Shown piece after piece: positions 19,755 through 30,698 of a DNA stretch of 64,000 bases. The DNA is from Porphyra umbilicalis (Eukaryota > Rhodophyta > Bangiophyceae > Bangiales > Bangiaceae). A program made the position numbers and the translations under genes. Position 1 is the first letter of the stretch. Each line of letters opens with the position of its first letter. Under the pieces are notes generated by a model. That model did no database searches, had not been told where the DNA came from, and worked only from the letters and a program-made list of their open reading frames with translations. The stretch covers positions 248,001-312,000 of the forward strand of contig KV918807.1 of assembly GCA_002049455.2 (NCBI GenBank), given 5' to 3'.

Positions 19755-20460
19755 TAATGGGGGTCGTCTTCTCGTGCCGGTGTCGCACAGGCTGTTTCTT
19801 CTCCCCCTCGAGCCGGGCGCTAACATTCTGTGGCGGTCGTGGCCTGCTTCGGCAGTCTGGGCGGCCGCACCGTCGCGATGGCGTCAGATTGTGCCCTCTA
19901 TGTTTAGAAATTACGGTGTCAAAATTAGAAAGCGAACGAGATTTGCAAACTTCAGGGGTTATCTCCGACTTCGTGACCACATACTGGCTGTACTCTCCTC
20001 TCACAGCACGTCTTCGACGGTGCCACTTTCTCGAATACCTCACAGGTGAAATGTTGCCAGTGCGAACAGATGCGAGGAGGCACTGTACACCGCATCGAGA
20101 GGGGTGCAGCGCCGGGGTTGATTGGGGAACTGGGGTGCCCCTGAATGAAAAATAACGGGCACGGTGCCCCACGCGTCGGGCTGACCGCTGGCCGGCCCTC
20201 TGTTTAGTCGATACCGCACCAAGAGCGTATCTTTCAGCGGCCACACTCGCTCTGCGACAGACCGCATCTGTCTCACGACCACCGCGACGGGGGTGCGAGG
20301 GATGATACTCGGCGAGACAGTGGGTGGAGGCTAGCCACCCGATGGTCCCCACCTCGACACCTGTGAGCCAGCAATCGGCCCCACCGCAGACCGGCGAAGA
20401 GCCTATGGTGCGCCACACAGTCACCGACACCCGCCGCGCCCTATAAGAAAAGTCTGCATG

Positions 20461-20660
20461 TTGTCCCAGGATTTTGGACACCAAAATCCCAGGTTGCTTC
20501 CACCAAAATCCCAGGTTGAATTCCCCGAAATCGCTCACAGACCGCGGTTCGGAGTTCCCGAAATCCCGGGATTTCAGGGATTTCGGAGGGTGCCATGGTC
20601 GCCTTATCGCAGGAAACCTGGGATGCCGGCAACGTGAGAACCTGGGATCGGTTGGACTTT
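20461..20660. repeat. Cluster of AATCCCAGGTT / AACCTGGGAT motifs in both orientations
   Basis: Two AAAATCCCAGGTTG and two AACCTGGGAT copies surround a palindromic CCGAAATCCCGGGATTTC. A related AAAATCCTAGGTTGA with AACCTAGGAT occurs near 35590-35640. The rest of 19757-21300 shows no gene that I can support; the 278-codon minus frame at 19702-20538 lacks recognisable motifs. Confidence 0.4.
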
Positions 20661-21318
20661 GATTCGCTCACGCAGCGCCACATTGTAACAATGAGTGGCT
20701 GCAGGCGACGCTCTCTATGTCCACCGGAAAGAACTATATGACCTATGGTCACGCTCGGAATAACTGGTTTGAGTCTCACGGAAACCATATTCGCTTCGAA
20801 GTTAAACATTGCTGGTCGATATATTTTCTTTGTCCAGGTATTCGTAATTGCATCCACCACATATGCCGCTGGTGGTTAGTCGCCTTCCCAGCGGTTCCGT
20901 AATGCAGATTGCATAGATAGGGTTTGATGAACGACGAGGAGTTTAACTAGGCTAAGGGTTCACTGCAAAGAAATCGGCGGGCGACTGGGCGGTCGCGCCT
21001 GCATCAGCAGCTCGACCGTCGCTCGTCCCACCGCGCCCGGCCGGTGGAGCTCGCGGCGCCGGCAACGACGATGGTGCCGGGAGCTGGGGCGGCCGCGGGA
21101 CCACCACCGGCGCCGCCGCGGGTGCCGCGCCGGTCGCGTCAGCTCTTCTGGCCGCGGCGGCCACCCTGGCTGCGTCGGCCTCCCTGGCCACGCCGGCATC
21201 CTTGGCCCCGCCAGCGTCCCACGCCCAGTTAAGCCTGCTCTTCTGGGTCTGAGTATTACACGGTCGTTTCGAAAGCTCCCGAGCGACGTGTTAGGAATCC
21301 AGTGGTCCGTAGAAAATT

Positions 21319-21525
21319 GGGTCGCGACCCAAATTTTGGAGGCCTCCGTAGCCTCTGCGAGAGCACCTTCTGACGCCAGTGGATCAGCAGCTCTTCGAAG
21401 ACGTGAGTCGTGCAAGCGACGGGTCGCGAGCCAATTTTCAGAGGCCTGTGCAGGCTCTGTGAGAGGGCCTGTTGATCCGAATGGATCAGCAGCGGTCAAA
21501 AACGTGATCCGGGGCGGATTAATTC
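21319..21525. repeat. ~102-bp tandem duplication
   Basis: GGGTCGCGACCCAAATTTT... and GGGTCGCGAGCCAATTTTC... start two similar units, each with GAGGCCT..., CTCTG.GAGAG and ATGGATCAGCAG-type segments. The flanking 21530-22355 holds no recognisable gene. Confidence 0.5.
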
Positions 21526-22359
21526 TTGCTCGTGCTTCGTCGATCCTGTTGCCTGCAGGCACTTGCATGACGCCTTTGTCATCACCGCGCGGTTGCTGTC
21601 TTTCTTTAGGGGGACACAATATGGCGGAAGCTGATGAAGGCCAGACGTAAGTTAGGTCCGGGTGTGTTGCGAGTGCAGTATGGCGCAATACAGGTGGGGA
21701 AGGGGTGGTGGGAGAAGACATCCTCGATAAATGTCATCATGAGAAAAAACGTACTCACCCCTCCCCTCTCCGCCACGGCCGCACATGTCCACTGAAACGG
21801 CCCATGCAGCCCCATACCACTTGGCATCGGAGATGTGTCAAGAAGGTCCGAAGAGGAATCCTCATAGCGACGACTGTAGGTGTCAGTTTGGGGCGCTTGT
21901 GTGGAAAAATGGCAGCTACGGGGTGCCTCTAGAGTATTCTGGAGACGGAGTAGCAAAACGCTGGCGAGAGAGAAGATAAGTCACGAGCTCTACCTGGTGA
22001 GCTTTTCTGTCTATAACGGGCAGGCATGTGGGTAGGAAGTGGTCAAGGCCTATTTTTTCCGGAAGAATCGTGCTCTGCACACCCTGTTTGAGTGGGCTGG
22101 TATCGGGGGAGCTCCCAGTCTTGCTTCTCTCGGGAGACGGCGACTCCCCCTTACGCCTGAGCAGGGGTCAGGTGCAGCCTGTCCGACGTTCCTTGCTTCT
22201 GGCACCAGGTCATTGTCCAAGTTGCATTCTGCGCGGAAAAGTGGAAGCCTGATCTGACACTTACCCTTTCGGCCAATGAGCTGTCACATTTGAAGCACCA
22301 GCCAACCCGGTGCGACAACCCTGTTGAGACCCCAGAAGAGTAGGTACACTGGCCCTTCA

Positions 22360-23265
22360 CTAGGCGTGGTCCTTAGCAGCAGCACAAGCCGCCTTTGCGG
22401 CAATGTAGGCGGCGCGGTTGTTTGCCGCCTTGGACAGAAGCGTGCAAGCGCCCCAACTGCGCTCGCACACGCCGAGCCGTGGCTCCTTGAGCTCCAGAAA
22501 CGAGATGGCCGTGGTCAGGTCCGCGCGCGACTGCTGGCAAAACGTAACCTCAGGGTCAAAAAACCTCGCCGCCTGGCGTGCTAGGCTCTGCAGGTGCGTC
22601 TTCTCGGCGGACGAGATGCCCACCGCCGGGTTGTCAAAAATCGGCATGCGATTGATGGCGCCGCCCGTGACCGCCACGGTGCGGCGGGCGGAATTTGGGT
22701 CCTTCTCGAGGTCGAACCCGAGGCGCCCATTGGTGCGGCTCTTCCGCCGCCCGCCCTCGCGCAGGGTAGGCGGGAGAACCACCAATGGCTGCGTCTGCTT
22801 GGCGCCCGAAAAGGCCGCTGGCCCACTCGGGGCGCTCCCCCCCCTAACGCAGGGTACAGCGGCCCCCGCGGTGGTTGGGCGTGCTACGGCACCGCTGACA
22901 CTGGCACGCGGCCGTATAGGCCCGGCCAAGTCTTGGCGTGCGGGCCTCGGCGGAGGCACAGGCCTGAAAGCCAATGGGCGATCGACCCGTCCTGACCGTT
23001 CCGCCGACGACAGTGGTGCTTCGGGTGGCGGCCGGAGGGGTCGCTCCACAGAAGGGCGGAGCGCCTGTGGAGAGGCGAGTGAGGGCGGGCCAGGCCGACG
23101 GGTTGGCGCCGGTGACGGGGAAGACACCGCACCGCTGCGGCCATACCTTGACGGCTGACGGCGCCGAGGTCGAGCTGGAGGGGACGGCGTCCGTTCCCGA
23201 TCGGTGGGGGCGGGCGCTGAAGGCAGACGTGCGGCGGCCGCCACCGCAGCCGCGAGATTGCCTGA
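22360..23265 (-). CDS. Unidentified protein, 3'-terminal exon behind a clear splice acceptor
   Basis: I do not recognise the product. On the minus strand an intron end is visible: CTAAT, then a T-rich tract TTTTTTCTTTTTCAG ending at about 23266, and the open frame continues from there for ~300 codons to TGA/TAA at 22360. The N-terminal two-thirds is Pro/Arg/Ser-rich. The C-terminal ~130 residues look folded and coding (for example FDLEKDPNSARRTVAV, IFDNPAVGISSAEKTHLQSL, SRADLTTAISFLELKEPRLG, ending KAACAAAKDHA). No ATG lies in this exon, consistent with an upstream exon that I could not place. It could be a host gene or a transposon-encoded protein; no neighbour explains it. Confidence 0.55.
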   Translation of the reverse strand, partial: SGNLAAAVAAAARLPSAPAPTDRERTPSPPARPRRRQPSRYGRSGAVSSPSPAPTRRPGPPSLASPQALRPSVERPLRPPPEAPLSSAERSGRVDRPLAFRPVPPPRPARQDLAGPIRPRASVSGAVARPTTAGAAVPCVRGGSAPSGPAAFSGAKQTQPLVVLPPTLREGGRRKSRTNGRLGFDLEKDPNSARRTVAVTGGAINRMPIFDNPAVGISSAEKTHLQSLARQAARFFDPEVTFCQQSRADLTTAISFLELKEPRLGVCERSWGACTLLSKAANNRAAYIAAKAACAAAKDHA

Positions 23266-25659
23266 AAAAGAAAAAACCAAAATTAGTTCGTGAACGAGAT
23301 CTCATGAATAGAAAGCATGACAGACGCAAAAGCAATACGGTCGACCGGCCACGTTAGTAACGATACCGAAACACCATACGCACCGTGTGGGAGCAATTCG
23401 GTGCCGGGAAGAAGATGGAGGAGGCAGCGGCGCAAGTACAGGCACGGACGAAGGGATCACACGTGACGGAATACTTGGCGACACGGAATGAGTCCATCAC
23501 AATCGTACGACGGGGGGAACAAGGTGTGTGTGTTATGATACAAATACCACGCGAAACACATAGGAAACGTACCGCTGCTGTCACGAGCACGTTTGCGGCG
23601 GCTGCCCGCCATGCCGCAGCAGCGCGACCAGTAAATGGAAGAAAGGCAACGCAGGTCGCAGGAGGGGGCTGCCAAGCACAGAGGTGACGGACAGGGTAGG
23701 GAAAAAACGGCAGGGGGAGAAGGGCGGGGAGCAGTGACGTGTGCCAGTGTGATGACGGCAGGCGCGAACGGTGTGGTGTGTATTGGGCACGAGCGGTGTG
23801 GCGTGCGTGACCTCGCTGTCGTGGGCGTGACAGCGGTGCGCGCTGCTTGTGCGGTCGGGGGTGCGTGTGGGCGTGCGTATGCGACGGTGCCGTATGCGAG
23901 CCACTCAGAGCACCCCCTCACGGCAGGCTGTGAGCCCCCCCTCCCCTCCCTGTGTTCCGCACGCGCAGGTGGCGGACTGCACCCCCCCCACCCGCCCCCC
24001 CCCCCATCTTTCGTCCTCCAGAAGGCGGGCTCTCTGCCGGGCCCTCGACCACAGCTCTGACATTGTGCGGCAGAGAGGCCCTCTCGCTCGGAGGACGACG
24101 CGAGATCAGAAGCGCCCCACCTCCGTTAGTGGTCGACGGCTGAAGGAGGTAGCAAACCAAGGAGATCGCGAGAGTAACGAAAGTCATTACCTTAGTGGGA
24201 TCAAGTGCGGCGACATCAGCATAGTTCTCCAGTCTTCTAGCTTAATCTCGTACGTATTGCTGATCCCCGAATTTTGTCCTGGGGGACAGAGACAGAGACT
24301 GACTCTGAATAAGAGCACTCTATTGGTTTAAAACGACAGTAAGAAGTGCATTAAACTGCAGCGAACGCAAGATCAGTCCCGCAGCGCAGAAGAAAGACCA
24401 AGACAAAAAAGAACAGGAGCAGCGTGTGTGTTTATCTACGACACAGAGAAACAGCCCAAAGAACAAGGCAGATGACCCACGAAAAAGAAAGCAAGAAAAA
24501 CGAATGCAAGACGAGACGAGAAACAGAAGTGATTGGAACAGGAGTGGGGGGGGGGGGGGCGGGGGGGAGCGTGGGGCGGCAGGGGGGGGGATCGGGGGGA
24601 CGCCTCGGCCGCAGCCGCGGCGACGGCGACGTCGGCGGTGGGGGGGGGGGTGGGGAGGCTGCGGACCGCGGCGGCGACGTGGTCCGAATCGACGACGCCG
24701 GCGTCGGGTCGACACTTGCGTTCTGATCGTCATAAATTTGATCATGTGACCTCGACCGACCCAGAACGGGCCTGTGATCTGGACCGTCGGGCCATCGTTC
24801 AGGGATCAAGATAGGGTCAAAAGATGCTGCGATTCCCTATGATTTCGCAATGGACTTGCCAGCGGTTCGAAATGGCGCGGAGGACGAGATCTACTGGTCT
24901 CAGTCCTGCTCGCACTGGGCTGTCAGCTGAAGTGGGCGACACGCCCGGGGCCGCGCTCTGATCATCGACACTGGACGTGTGACGCCTGGCACGCGCGCCA
25001 CGGGCGGAACAGCAAATTTGGTCGACGGGCCTGGCACCCCGACGTGGGGGGCCAGTGAAGGCCCTCGAGAAGTCCTTGCTGTTTTTTGCTGCCTCGTGTG
25101 TCAGCCCAGCTTGCGTGTGATGAGCCCATTTCGAAAAATGGCGACGGCTTCCCACGGAACAATCCCAGTGAGTCGTAACGTGCCTTCCCGCTGCGTGTGA
25201 GCCGGTATCAAGTGAGGCATCTATTGCAAGGCCTGTTCTCAATAGAGGCACTCTGGGGCTCTCTCATTGGTCCACCACATCAGCGAGAATGTGCGCAGTA
25301 CCTTGTGGATCCCCGCGCCAATGAGAGCGCAGGGCCGGAGGATCTATCGAGGGAACAATTTGCTGCCATGCGTGATAGTGCCCAACACGTGTGAACGTGG
25401 GCGACATTCTCGCGCCACGCGTGCAATGGACCTACCACGAGTTCCGAAACCCGGTGCAGCTTCAGCTGTCTCGGAAATATTGTTTCAGAAAGCACATGTC
25501 CCTCTTGAAAAGGTCCCTGAGGCCCGCCGGGCCTCCGCTGTAATCGTGGATTGGTCATGTTCGAGGGAATTTCAACAGCGCATGTCTAAAAAAGATAGCA
25601 TTGGAGAGCAAAAGAGGCACATGTGAGATGCCGATGGAACTATTGGTCCCGCAAGTGTG
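23266..25659. other. Interval without a supported gene
   Basis: Contains the putative intron end of the exon above, C- and G-run low-complexity sequence (23930-24010; 24545-24660), a truncated MITE at 24257-24348, and otherwise unremarkable sequence. Frames up to 160 codons here are low complexity. Confidence 0.4.
24257..24348. mobile_element. Truncated copy of the TA-flanked 'TTGCTG' MITE
   Basis: Begins TTGCTGATCCCCGAATTTTG after TA (24255-24256), continues with GACAGAGACAGAGACTGACT and TAAAACGACAGTAAGAAG as in the reverse complement of 41233-41324, then similarity stops. The other terminus is missing. Confidence 0.75.
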
Positions 25660-27901
25660 CTAGGTTTTTGGTGGAACGACTGTAAACAAAATAAAGTGCA
25701 CCCCTTCTCTCTCGATGGTCCCCACGACTTCGTCTAGGGCACCGACAGGCACGTAGTAGCGAGTCCCGCCCAAGCCGAGGATGACCTCAATCCCTTACTT
25801 GGTCCCGCTATACCCGAAACGTCCGCGGCGATTCTTCGTGGACTTGGGGCGCTCCACAACAGCGAAAGCCATTACTCGGCCGTCAGTAAACACAGCGGCG
25901 TAGTGAAGAACCGCCCCGAAGGTAGAAACAGGCCGCTCCTCGACTGAGCCGTTTGGCAGTCGAACCTCTTCAGTAGAGCTAATCCGAACCACGTAGTTAC
26001 GGCGCCGGTGCTTGTCACAATCGGACCCGAGGGGCTTGGAGCCCGCAATTTTGCCAGAAGCCATGTTGATCCGGTAGTACTTCTTTGCCAAAATGTCGGG
26101 TGGTACTTCGTTAGCCTGTTCCTGCGCAAGCACCGCCCGCATGCTGGTTAGCTCCTCCCCGCTGAGGGTCGCTGGGGCGCTTCTTGGGGGCAACAGGGCG
26201 CAGTCGGCGCCGATATCTTGGGGTATCGTCAGACTGCCACCAGGAAGCCCCGTCGCCGCTGGGCGCTTCCCCGTTGCCTCCGCCCACTCGTCCGGTAAGT
26301 ACCTTTCGTCAAAGGAGTTGATGAGTTCGGCCTTGCACTGCCGCGTTAAGTTCTCTACTGGGCTTGCATGAGGCCTTGAGTGGGATCGAATGAGGTTGCC
26401 CAGCGTCCCAATCTTGCGCTCCATTGGAAATTGCCAGAAGACTCAGGCCGGTTCGCAAGCCCAAAGCCGGGGTGCGATGTCTTGTACAATAGCAATCGTC
26501 GATGAACACAGCGGCAGGCGCTCAGTCGACCCGCGGTAGATCTTGGCGTAGTAGTTGGTGACGAAATACTTTATATCCGCGTCAATCGCCTGGATCTCGG
26601 TCCTTGCGACCCCCCTTGGCCGAAACAGCAGTCGGCTCGCCCGGCAAAGCGCCATGAACATGTCGGAGAAATCGCCAGGAATCCGCCCAGCAAGTAGGAC
26701 TTCTCCGCTGCAGAGGATAAAGTGCAACCAATCGACAGCTTTGAAAGCCTTGTGGTGGACATCAATGTTTCTTAGCGACCGGGCCTGAGCCCGGGGCACT
26801 GTTCGTCGGCAGCCTTGAAGTTCACGACCGACCAGCGCCACTGTGGCCTTAGACATAATGTAGGCTTCGTCCTTCTTCTTGTTCACGAGCTTCAATCCCG
26901 CAAACAGGTTCCACATGTGTGGGACCACATTGAGGAGTACCAGGTGCATAGTGTCGAGGGAGCAGCGGTAGGGCCCATTTCCCATAAGGTCTTCAGGTGC
27001 TGGTAGGCTTCGCGCATGGCTGGTCTGGGCGCGAAGAAGAGGGAGTAGCCTTTGATCCCGGTTTTCTGTTCCAGGCTTGTCTGTTAGGCAATGGACCTGC
27101 CGGCCGCGCGCGCATCCTCGACCACAGCGGCTGTTTGGGAAATACTTGTGGCCGTCCGGGGAGTTGCAATGCGCTCTTGTCCTTCAATGCAGTCGTCGAT
27201 TTCGAAAAGCGTGTTGCCACTGGCGGGGTCCCTGAGCGGGTGGTTGCCCGCGGAGAAGTAGACCCCTTTGAAAAGACGAAGCCGATTGTAGATGTCGCTG
27301 TTGATGCCCTTGAATTGGGCCAGCTTATCGCCACCAGGTTGGTCCGTCGTAAAGTTAAGCACTGCCGCCGTTAAGACCTGCGGTGTCGTCGAGCCGGGCA
27401 CAATAAGCCCAGGAACTCCCTTCGCCAGCTCGTTCAGCTCCTCCGCAATGGGGTGCGGAAAGGACTCCAGGTTCACGGGTTGTTTTGGGCCAGGGGTTAC
27501 TGCCATCAGCAGCTGATACTTGTTTCGGGTCCGTTGATCTGGGCTCATGCTAAGCGGGGTCATGACACTTGGCCAGCCTTCAAACCCGTTTTGTCTCCAA
27601 AACTGGAAGCCGTCGGTACCGCAGTTCAGCATGACGCAGACGCCGCCAAGTAGCCCTTCGTCGAGGAGGAAACGGATTTTTTTTTGCGTGATAGTAGTCT
27701 GCGCCTTCCTCCGCCGCCTTGCGGGCGGCCGCCATGTTCTCCAGCATGGATTTCCCGATTTCGGGGTCACCAAGGAGGTGGGCCAGCCACGACGTGAGGG
27801 ACCAATATGTCATCTGCTTCGCTGGTTTCCCGTCCGCTTTGTAGCGGGGTGCGCCGCATGCGTCGCATGCGTTCTGCTTTACAGTCATTACATAGTTATA
27901 T

Positions 27902-27941
27902 CAGTCCCGGTTAAATCCACAGTGGATATAACCGGGACCAC
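27902..27941. repeat. Hairpin at the left end of the pogo-like element
   Basis: CAGTCCCGGTTAAATCCAC is followed at once by its near-perfect inverse AGTGGATATAACCGGGAC, so the left terminus folds back on itself. The right end lacks the second arm. Confidence 0.65.
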
Positions 27942-28053
27942 GGAGGCACCACAGAGCCTGATAGATCGAGGAATGTGAAATTAAAACGCACTTGCCACCC
28001 GGTTTTTGTACTTGATTTAACACAAAACGATTTACTTGAACTCCACGGATCAG

Positions 28054-28060
28054 TATATAA
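28054..28060 (+). promoter_or_regulatory. TATA box of the pogo-like transposase gene
   Basis: TATATAA in CAGTATATAACCCC, about 360 bases before the chosen ATG and inside the element. Confidence 0.45.
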
Positions 28061-28416
28061 CCCCTGCCGTTTGCGACCGGAGCTCCGCTGATGGCCAAGC
28101 CGACCCAGCCGACTTAGGCGTGATTCGTCTGCACCGACCACACCTCTGTTCCTCTCCCTACCCACCGTACCGCACCACTCGTACCCACGGCGATCCTCAT
28201 ACCACCTTGACACTCTCCAATGCTATTGATGCCGCCGCTGCCGCGGCTGAGGCGGTCTTGGCGGACCACAGCCAGGCATTGGCTGCGGAGCACGCCGAGA
28301 GCGTGCGGGCGTCCGCGCGGGCCGCGGCCGTGACGGCCAATGCTGTCTTGGCATCCCCGTCTGCGGCCCGCGCGCCGGCCCGGCGCATCGGAGGCGCTCG
28401 CCGGCGCCGCACGCCG

Positions 28417-29826
28417 ATGACGTTGGACACGAAACTGCGTGTTATTGGATGGCATGCGGCGGACCGGACCATAGACTACATCAGCCGGCAGCTGGATAAC
28501 CAGTACGACCGCAGCGGGCTCTACAAGATCATCATGCAAAAGGACAGCCTCCTTTCACGGGCCGCGGAGGGCGCGGCTGGCGGCCGATTTTCATCGCGAG
28601 CGGGGCAGTATCCAGAGGTTGACAAGGCCCTCTTGAAGTGGTTCCTGGCTGTGCACGCGAGGGGCCGGAAGCGTCTGCCTTTGTCTCTTGCCATTCTTCG
28701 GCAGAAGGCCTTGCAGGTTGCGCAGCACCTTGGCATAACTGACATCGCGGCATCCAGCGGCTTCATTCAACGTTGCGCGTCCTGCCATTGCCTTGAGAAC
28801 GTTGCTCTGCATGGCAGCGGCGCTTCGGCAAATGTGGAGGAGGCGGCTGAGCGCATGGTGGCCATCCGCCAGCAGCTTGAGGGTGTTGATGTCGACCTGA
28901 TCTACAACGTCGACGAGACCGGTTTGCTGTACCGGGGGCTACCGTCGCGTTCATACGTGCCCTCCGAGGACCTCCGCACTGCACGTGGCTCGAAGGCTAT
29001 GAAGAGCAAGGACCGTGTCACTTTGAATCTCTGCTACAACGCGACGGGTACCCACAAGGTGCCGGTCACGATGATTGGAAAGGCAGCTCAGCCGATGTGC
29101 TTTCAAGGCGAGAGCAATGCAAGCCCGCTGCCGCATCTCTCGCAGAAGTCGGCTTGGACTGACGCTTCTGCCTTCAAGCGCTGGTTCGAAGAGGTGTTCG
29201 TACCGGCGGTTCAAGCGCGCACCGCGCATCATTTCTATTTGATTATGGACAACCTTGGCTGCCACAGCTCCATCTCGCACCCGCAGGTCACTATCATCGA
29301 GCTGCCCCCGAACACGACCGCTTTGTACCAGCCGCTGGATGCCGGCATCATCGTGCTCAGGAAGAACCGGTACAAAAAGCGACTCCTTTACCGCGTTGTC
29401 TGCAACTTGGACTCCCTTCTGTACAATGTAGCCGCCGACCCTCGAGTTGCACGCGGTGGGGTCCTCAACGAGGGGGGCCAAGCTCACCTGCGAGATGCGG
29501 CCAAGTTTATCGTCGAGGATTGGGATGAGATTCTTGGGGACCAGATCGTGCGCTGCTGGTTGAAGGCGGATTGCCTGCCCACTGAAGCAGGTGCTCTTCT
29601 GAGGCTCCAGCTGGGCGACATCCAAGTTGTGGCCGAGCTGGCCCACATGGATGTGTCCCACTTGGTGGCCATGATGGCCAATACGTCCCTGGAGCATGAG
29701 TTTGACGGCCTCAGTGGCCAGGAACAGGTGGTCCTGGCGGTGCGGCGCTGGCTGACGGCAGAGTCTGATGTTGAGGCCATTGACCAGACGGTTCATATGG
29801 TCTTGACTAGGAGGGATGATGAGTAG
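28417..29826 (+). CDS. pogo/Tigger-like transposase (CENP-B-type HTH, DDE_1)
   Basis: 469 codons from the first in-frame ATG; the frame is open further upstream to 28036 with an Ala-rich and ARRIGGARRRRTP segment but no ATG. N-terminal psq/CENP-B-like helix-turn-helix begins MTLDTKLRVIGWHAADRTID. A second DNA-binding region follows (KALLKWFLAVHARGRK, SLAILRQKALQVAQHLG). Catalytic acids of the DDE_1 domain: NVDETG (D166), YLIMDNLGCHSS (D278) and LYQPLDAGI (D308); the last spacing of 30 fits the pogo group. No stop or frameshift, so this is the one intact transposase of the cut-and-paste type in the window. It is on the opposite strand to the Tnp2 gene that it interrupts. It ends TAG, followed by TGA and TAG. 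Confidence 0.9.
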   Translation: MTLDTKLRVIGWHAADRTIDYISRQLDNQYDRSGLYKIIMQKDSLLSRAAEGAAGGRFSSRAGQYPEVDKALLKWFLAVHARGRKRLPLSLAILRQKALQVAQHLGITDIAASSGFIQRCASCHCLENVALHGSGASANVEEAAERMVAIRQQLEGVDVDLIYNVDETGLLYRGLPSRSYVPSEDLRTARGSKAMKSKDRVTLNLCYNATGTHKVPVTMIGKAAQPMCFQGESNASPLPHLSQKSAWTDASAFKRWFEEVFVPAVQARTAHHFYLIMDNLGCHSSISHPQVTIIELPPNTTALYQPLDAGIIVLRKNRYKKRLLYRVVCNLDSLLYNVAADPRVARGGVLNEGGQAHLRDAAKFIVEDWDEILGDQIVRCWLKADCLPTEAGALLRLQLGDIQVVAELAHMDVSHLVAMMANTSLEHEFDGLSGQEQVVLAVRRWLTAESDVEAIDQTVHMVLTRRDDE

Positions 29827-30698
29827 TGATAGCGTAGAGGCGGGGTTGGAGGCGTGTGAGTGTGATCACGTTTAGTTAAGTTAATCACATATTGGACTTT
29901 TTTCTCGCCGAGATCCTTGTAAATCCTGCCAGTCGTACTCTATTCTCCATGTTGGGGTACTGGATTCGTACGATTGCTGCGGATCCGCAAGTCGGCAGAT
30001 GCTGGCATAAGTCGCTCCTGACAGTGTAAACAAATGGCAGTGGATATAACTGAATAATGCCTGTACGCGCTTGTCGGTAAAGGCGAGGCACCCGTTACGG
30101 CAGCAGTCCACGGTGCGAGTCTCCAAATTGACGCTCGCCTCGATAAAGCGTTCCATTAAGTAGGGCGTTCGATACTTGGCCGCGCACGTGCTGAGCTTAA
30201 GTAGGTCCGCTACCGACGCTTGCGTCAAATCGTGTTGAACCATAGACGCGTACAGTGCCAAATCCGCCCGGTTTTCATTGAATTGGCCAACTGGAAGCCG
30301 GCGTTCGTTGAAGCTGACAGTTGGCTGGTAGATTGGAGAGGGAGGTGACTCGTTGACATTTTCTGCCTCGGCGGCGTCCACGAATTCCGGTGGGGGAACG
30401 CCTTCTGGGTCGGGATCTTGGCCGATGCTTGAAGGGCTGCTGGCAATACTGGATTCGGGCGTGGCTTCAGCATCGCACTGGGGGATGAATTCGGCTGGGG
30501 GGGCCGCCCCTGCGCTTGCCCCAGTGCTCGCCGCAGCGCTCGCCCCAGCGCTCGGCGCAGGTGGCCCCGCCCCGCCCCCGCCCGAGAGCGAGTCGCCATC
30601 ATCTGGCAGCGGTGTCCTTGCTGGCTCGCCAGCCCTGCCGCCGACGGAGAGGCGGCGGCGCTTTTCCGGCCTCTGGTGGGCGTACCAGGTGGCTCTAG

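Larger units (their letters stand above)
27901..30053 (+). mobile_element. pogo/Tigger-like DNA transposon inserted in the Tnp2 gene
   Basis: Left end TCAGTCCCGGTTAAATCCAC, right end reverse-complements to TCAGTTATATCCACTG; the two agree apart from a 5-6 base gap. TA lies directly outside the left end (27899-27900) and one base outside the right end (30055-30056). The element carries one transposase gene. Tnp2 motifs that should be adjacent (CLAFT and CDACG) are separated by exactly this segment. Right-hand boundary is accurate to a few bases only. Confidence 0.7.
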
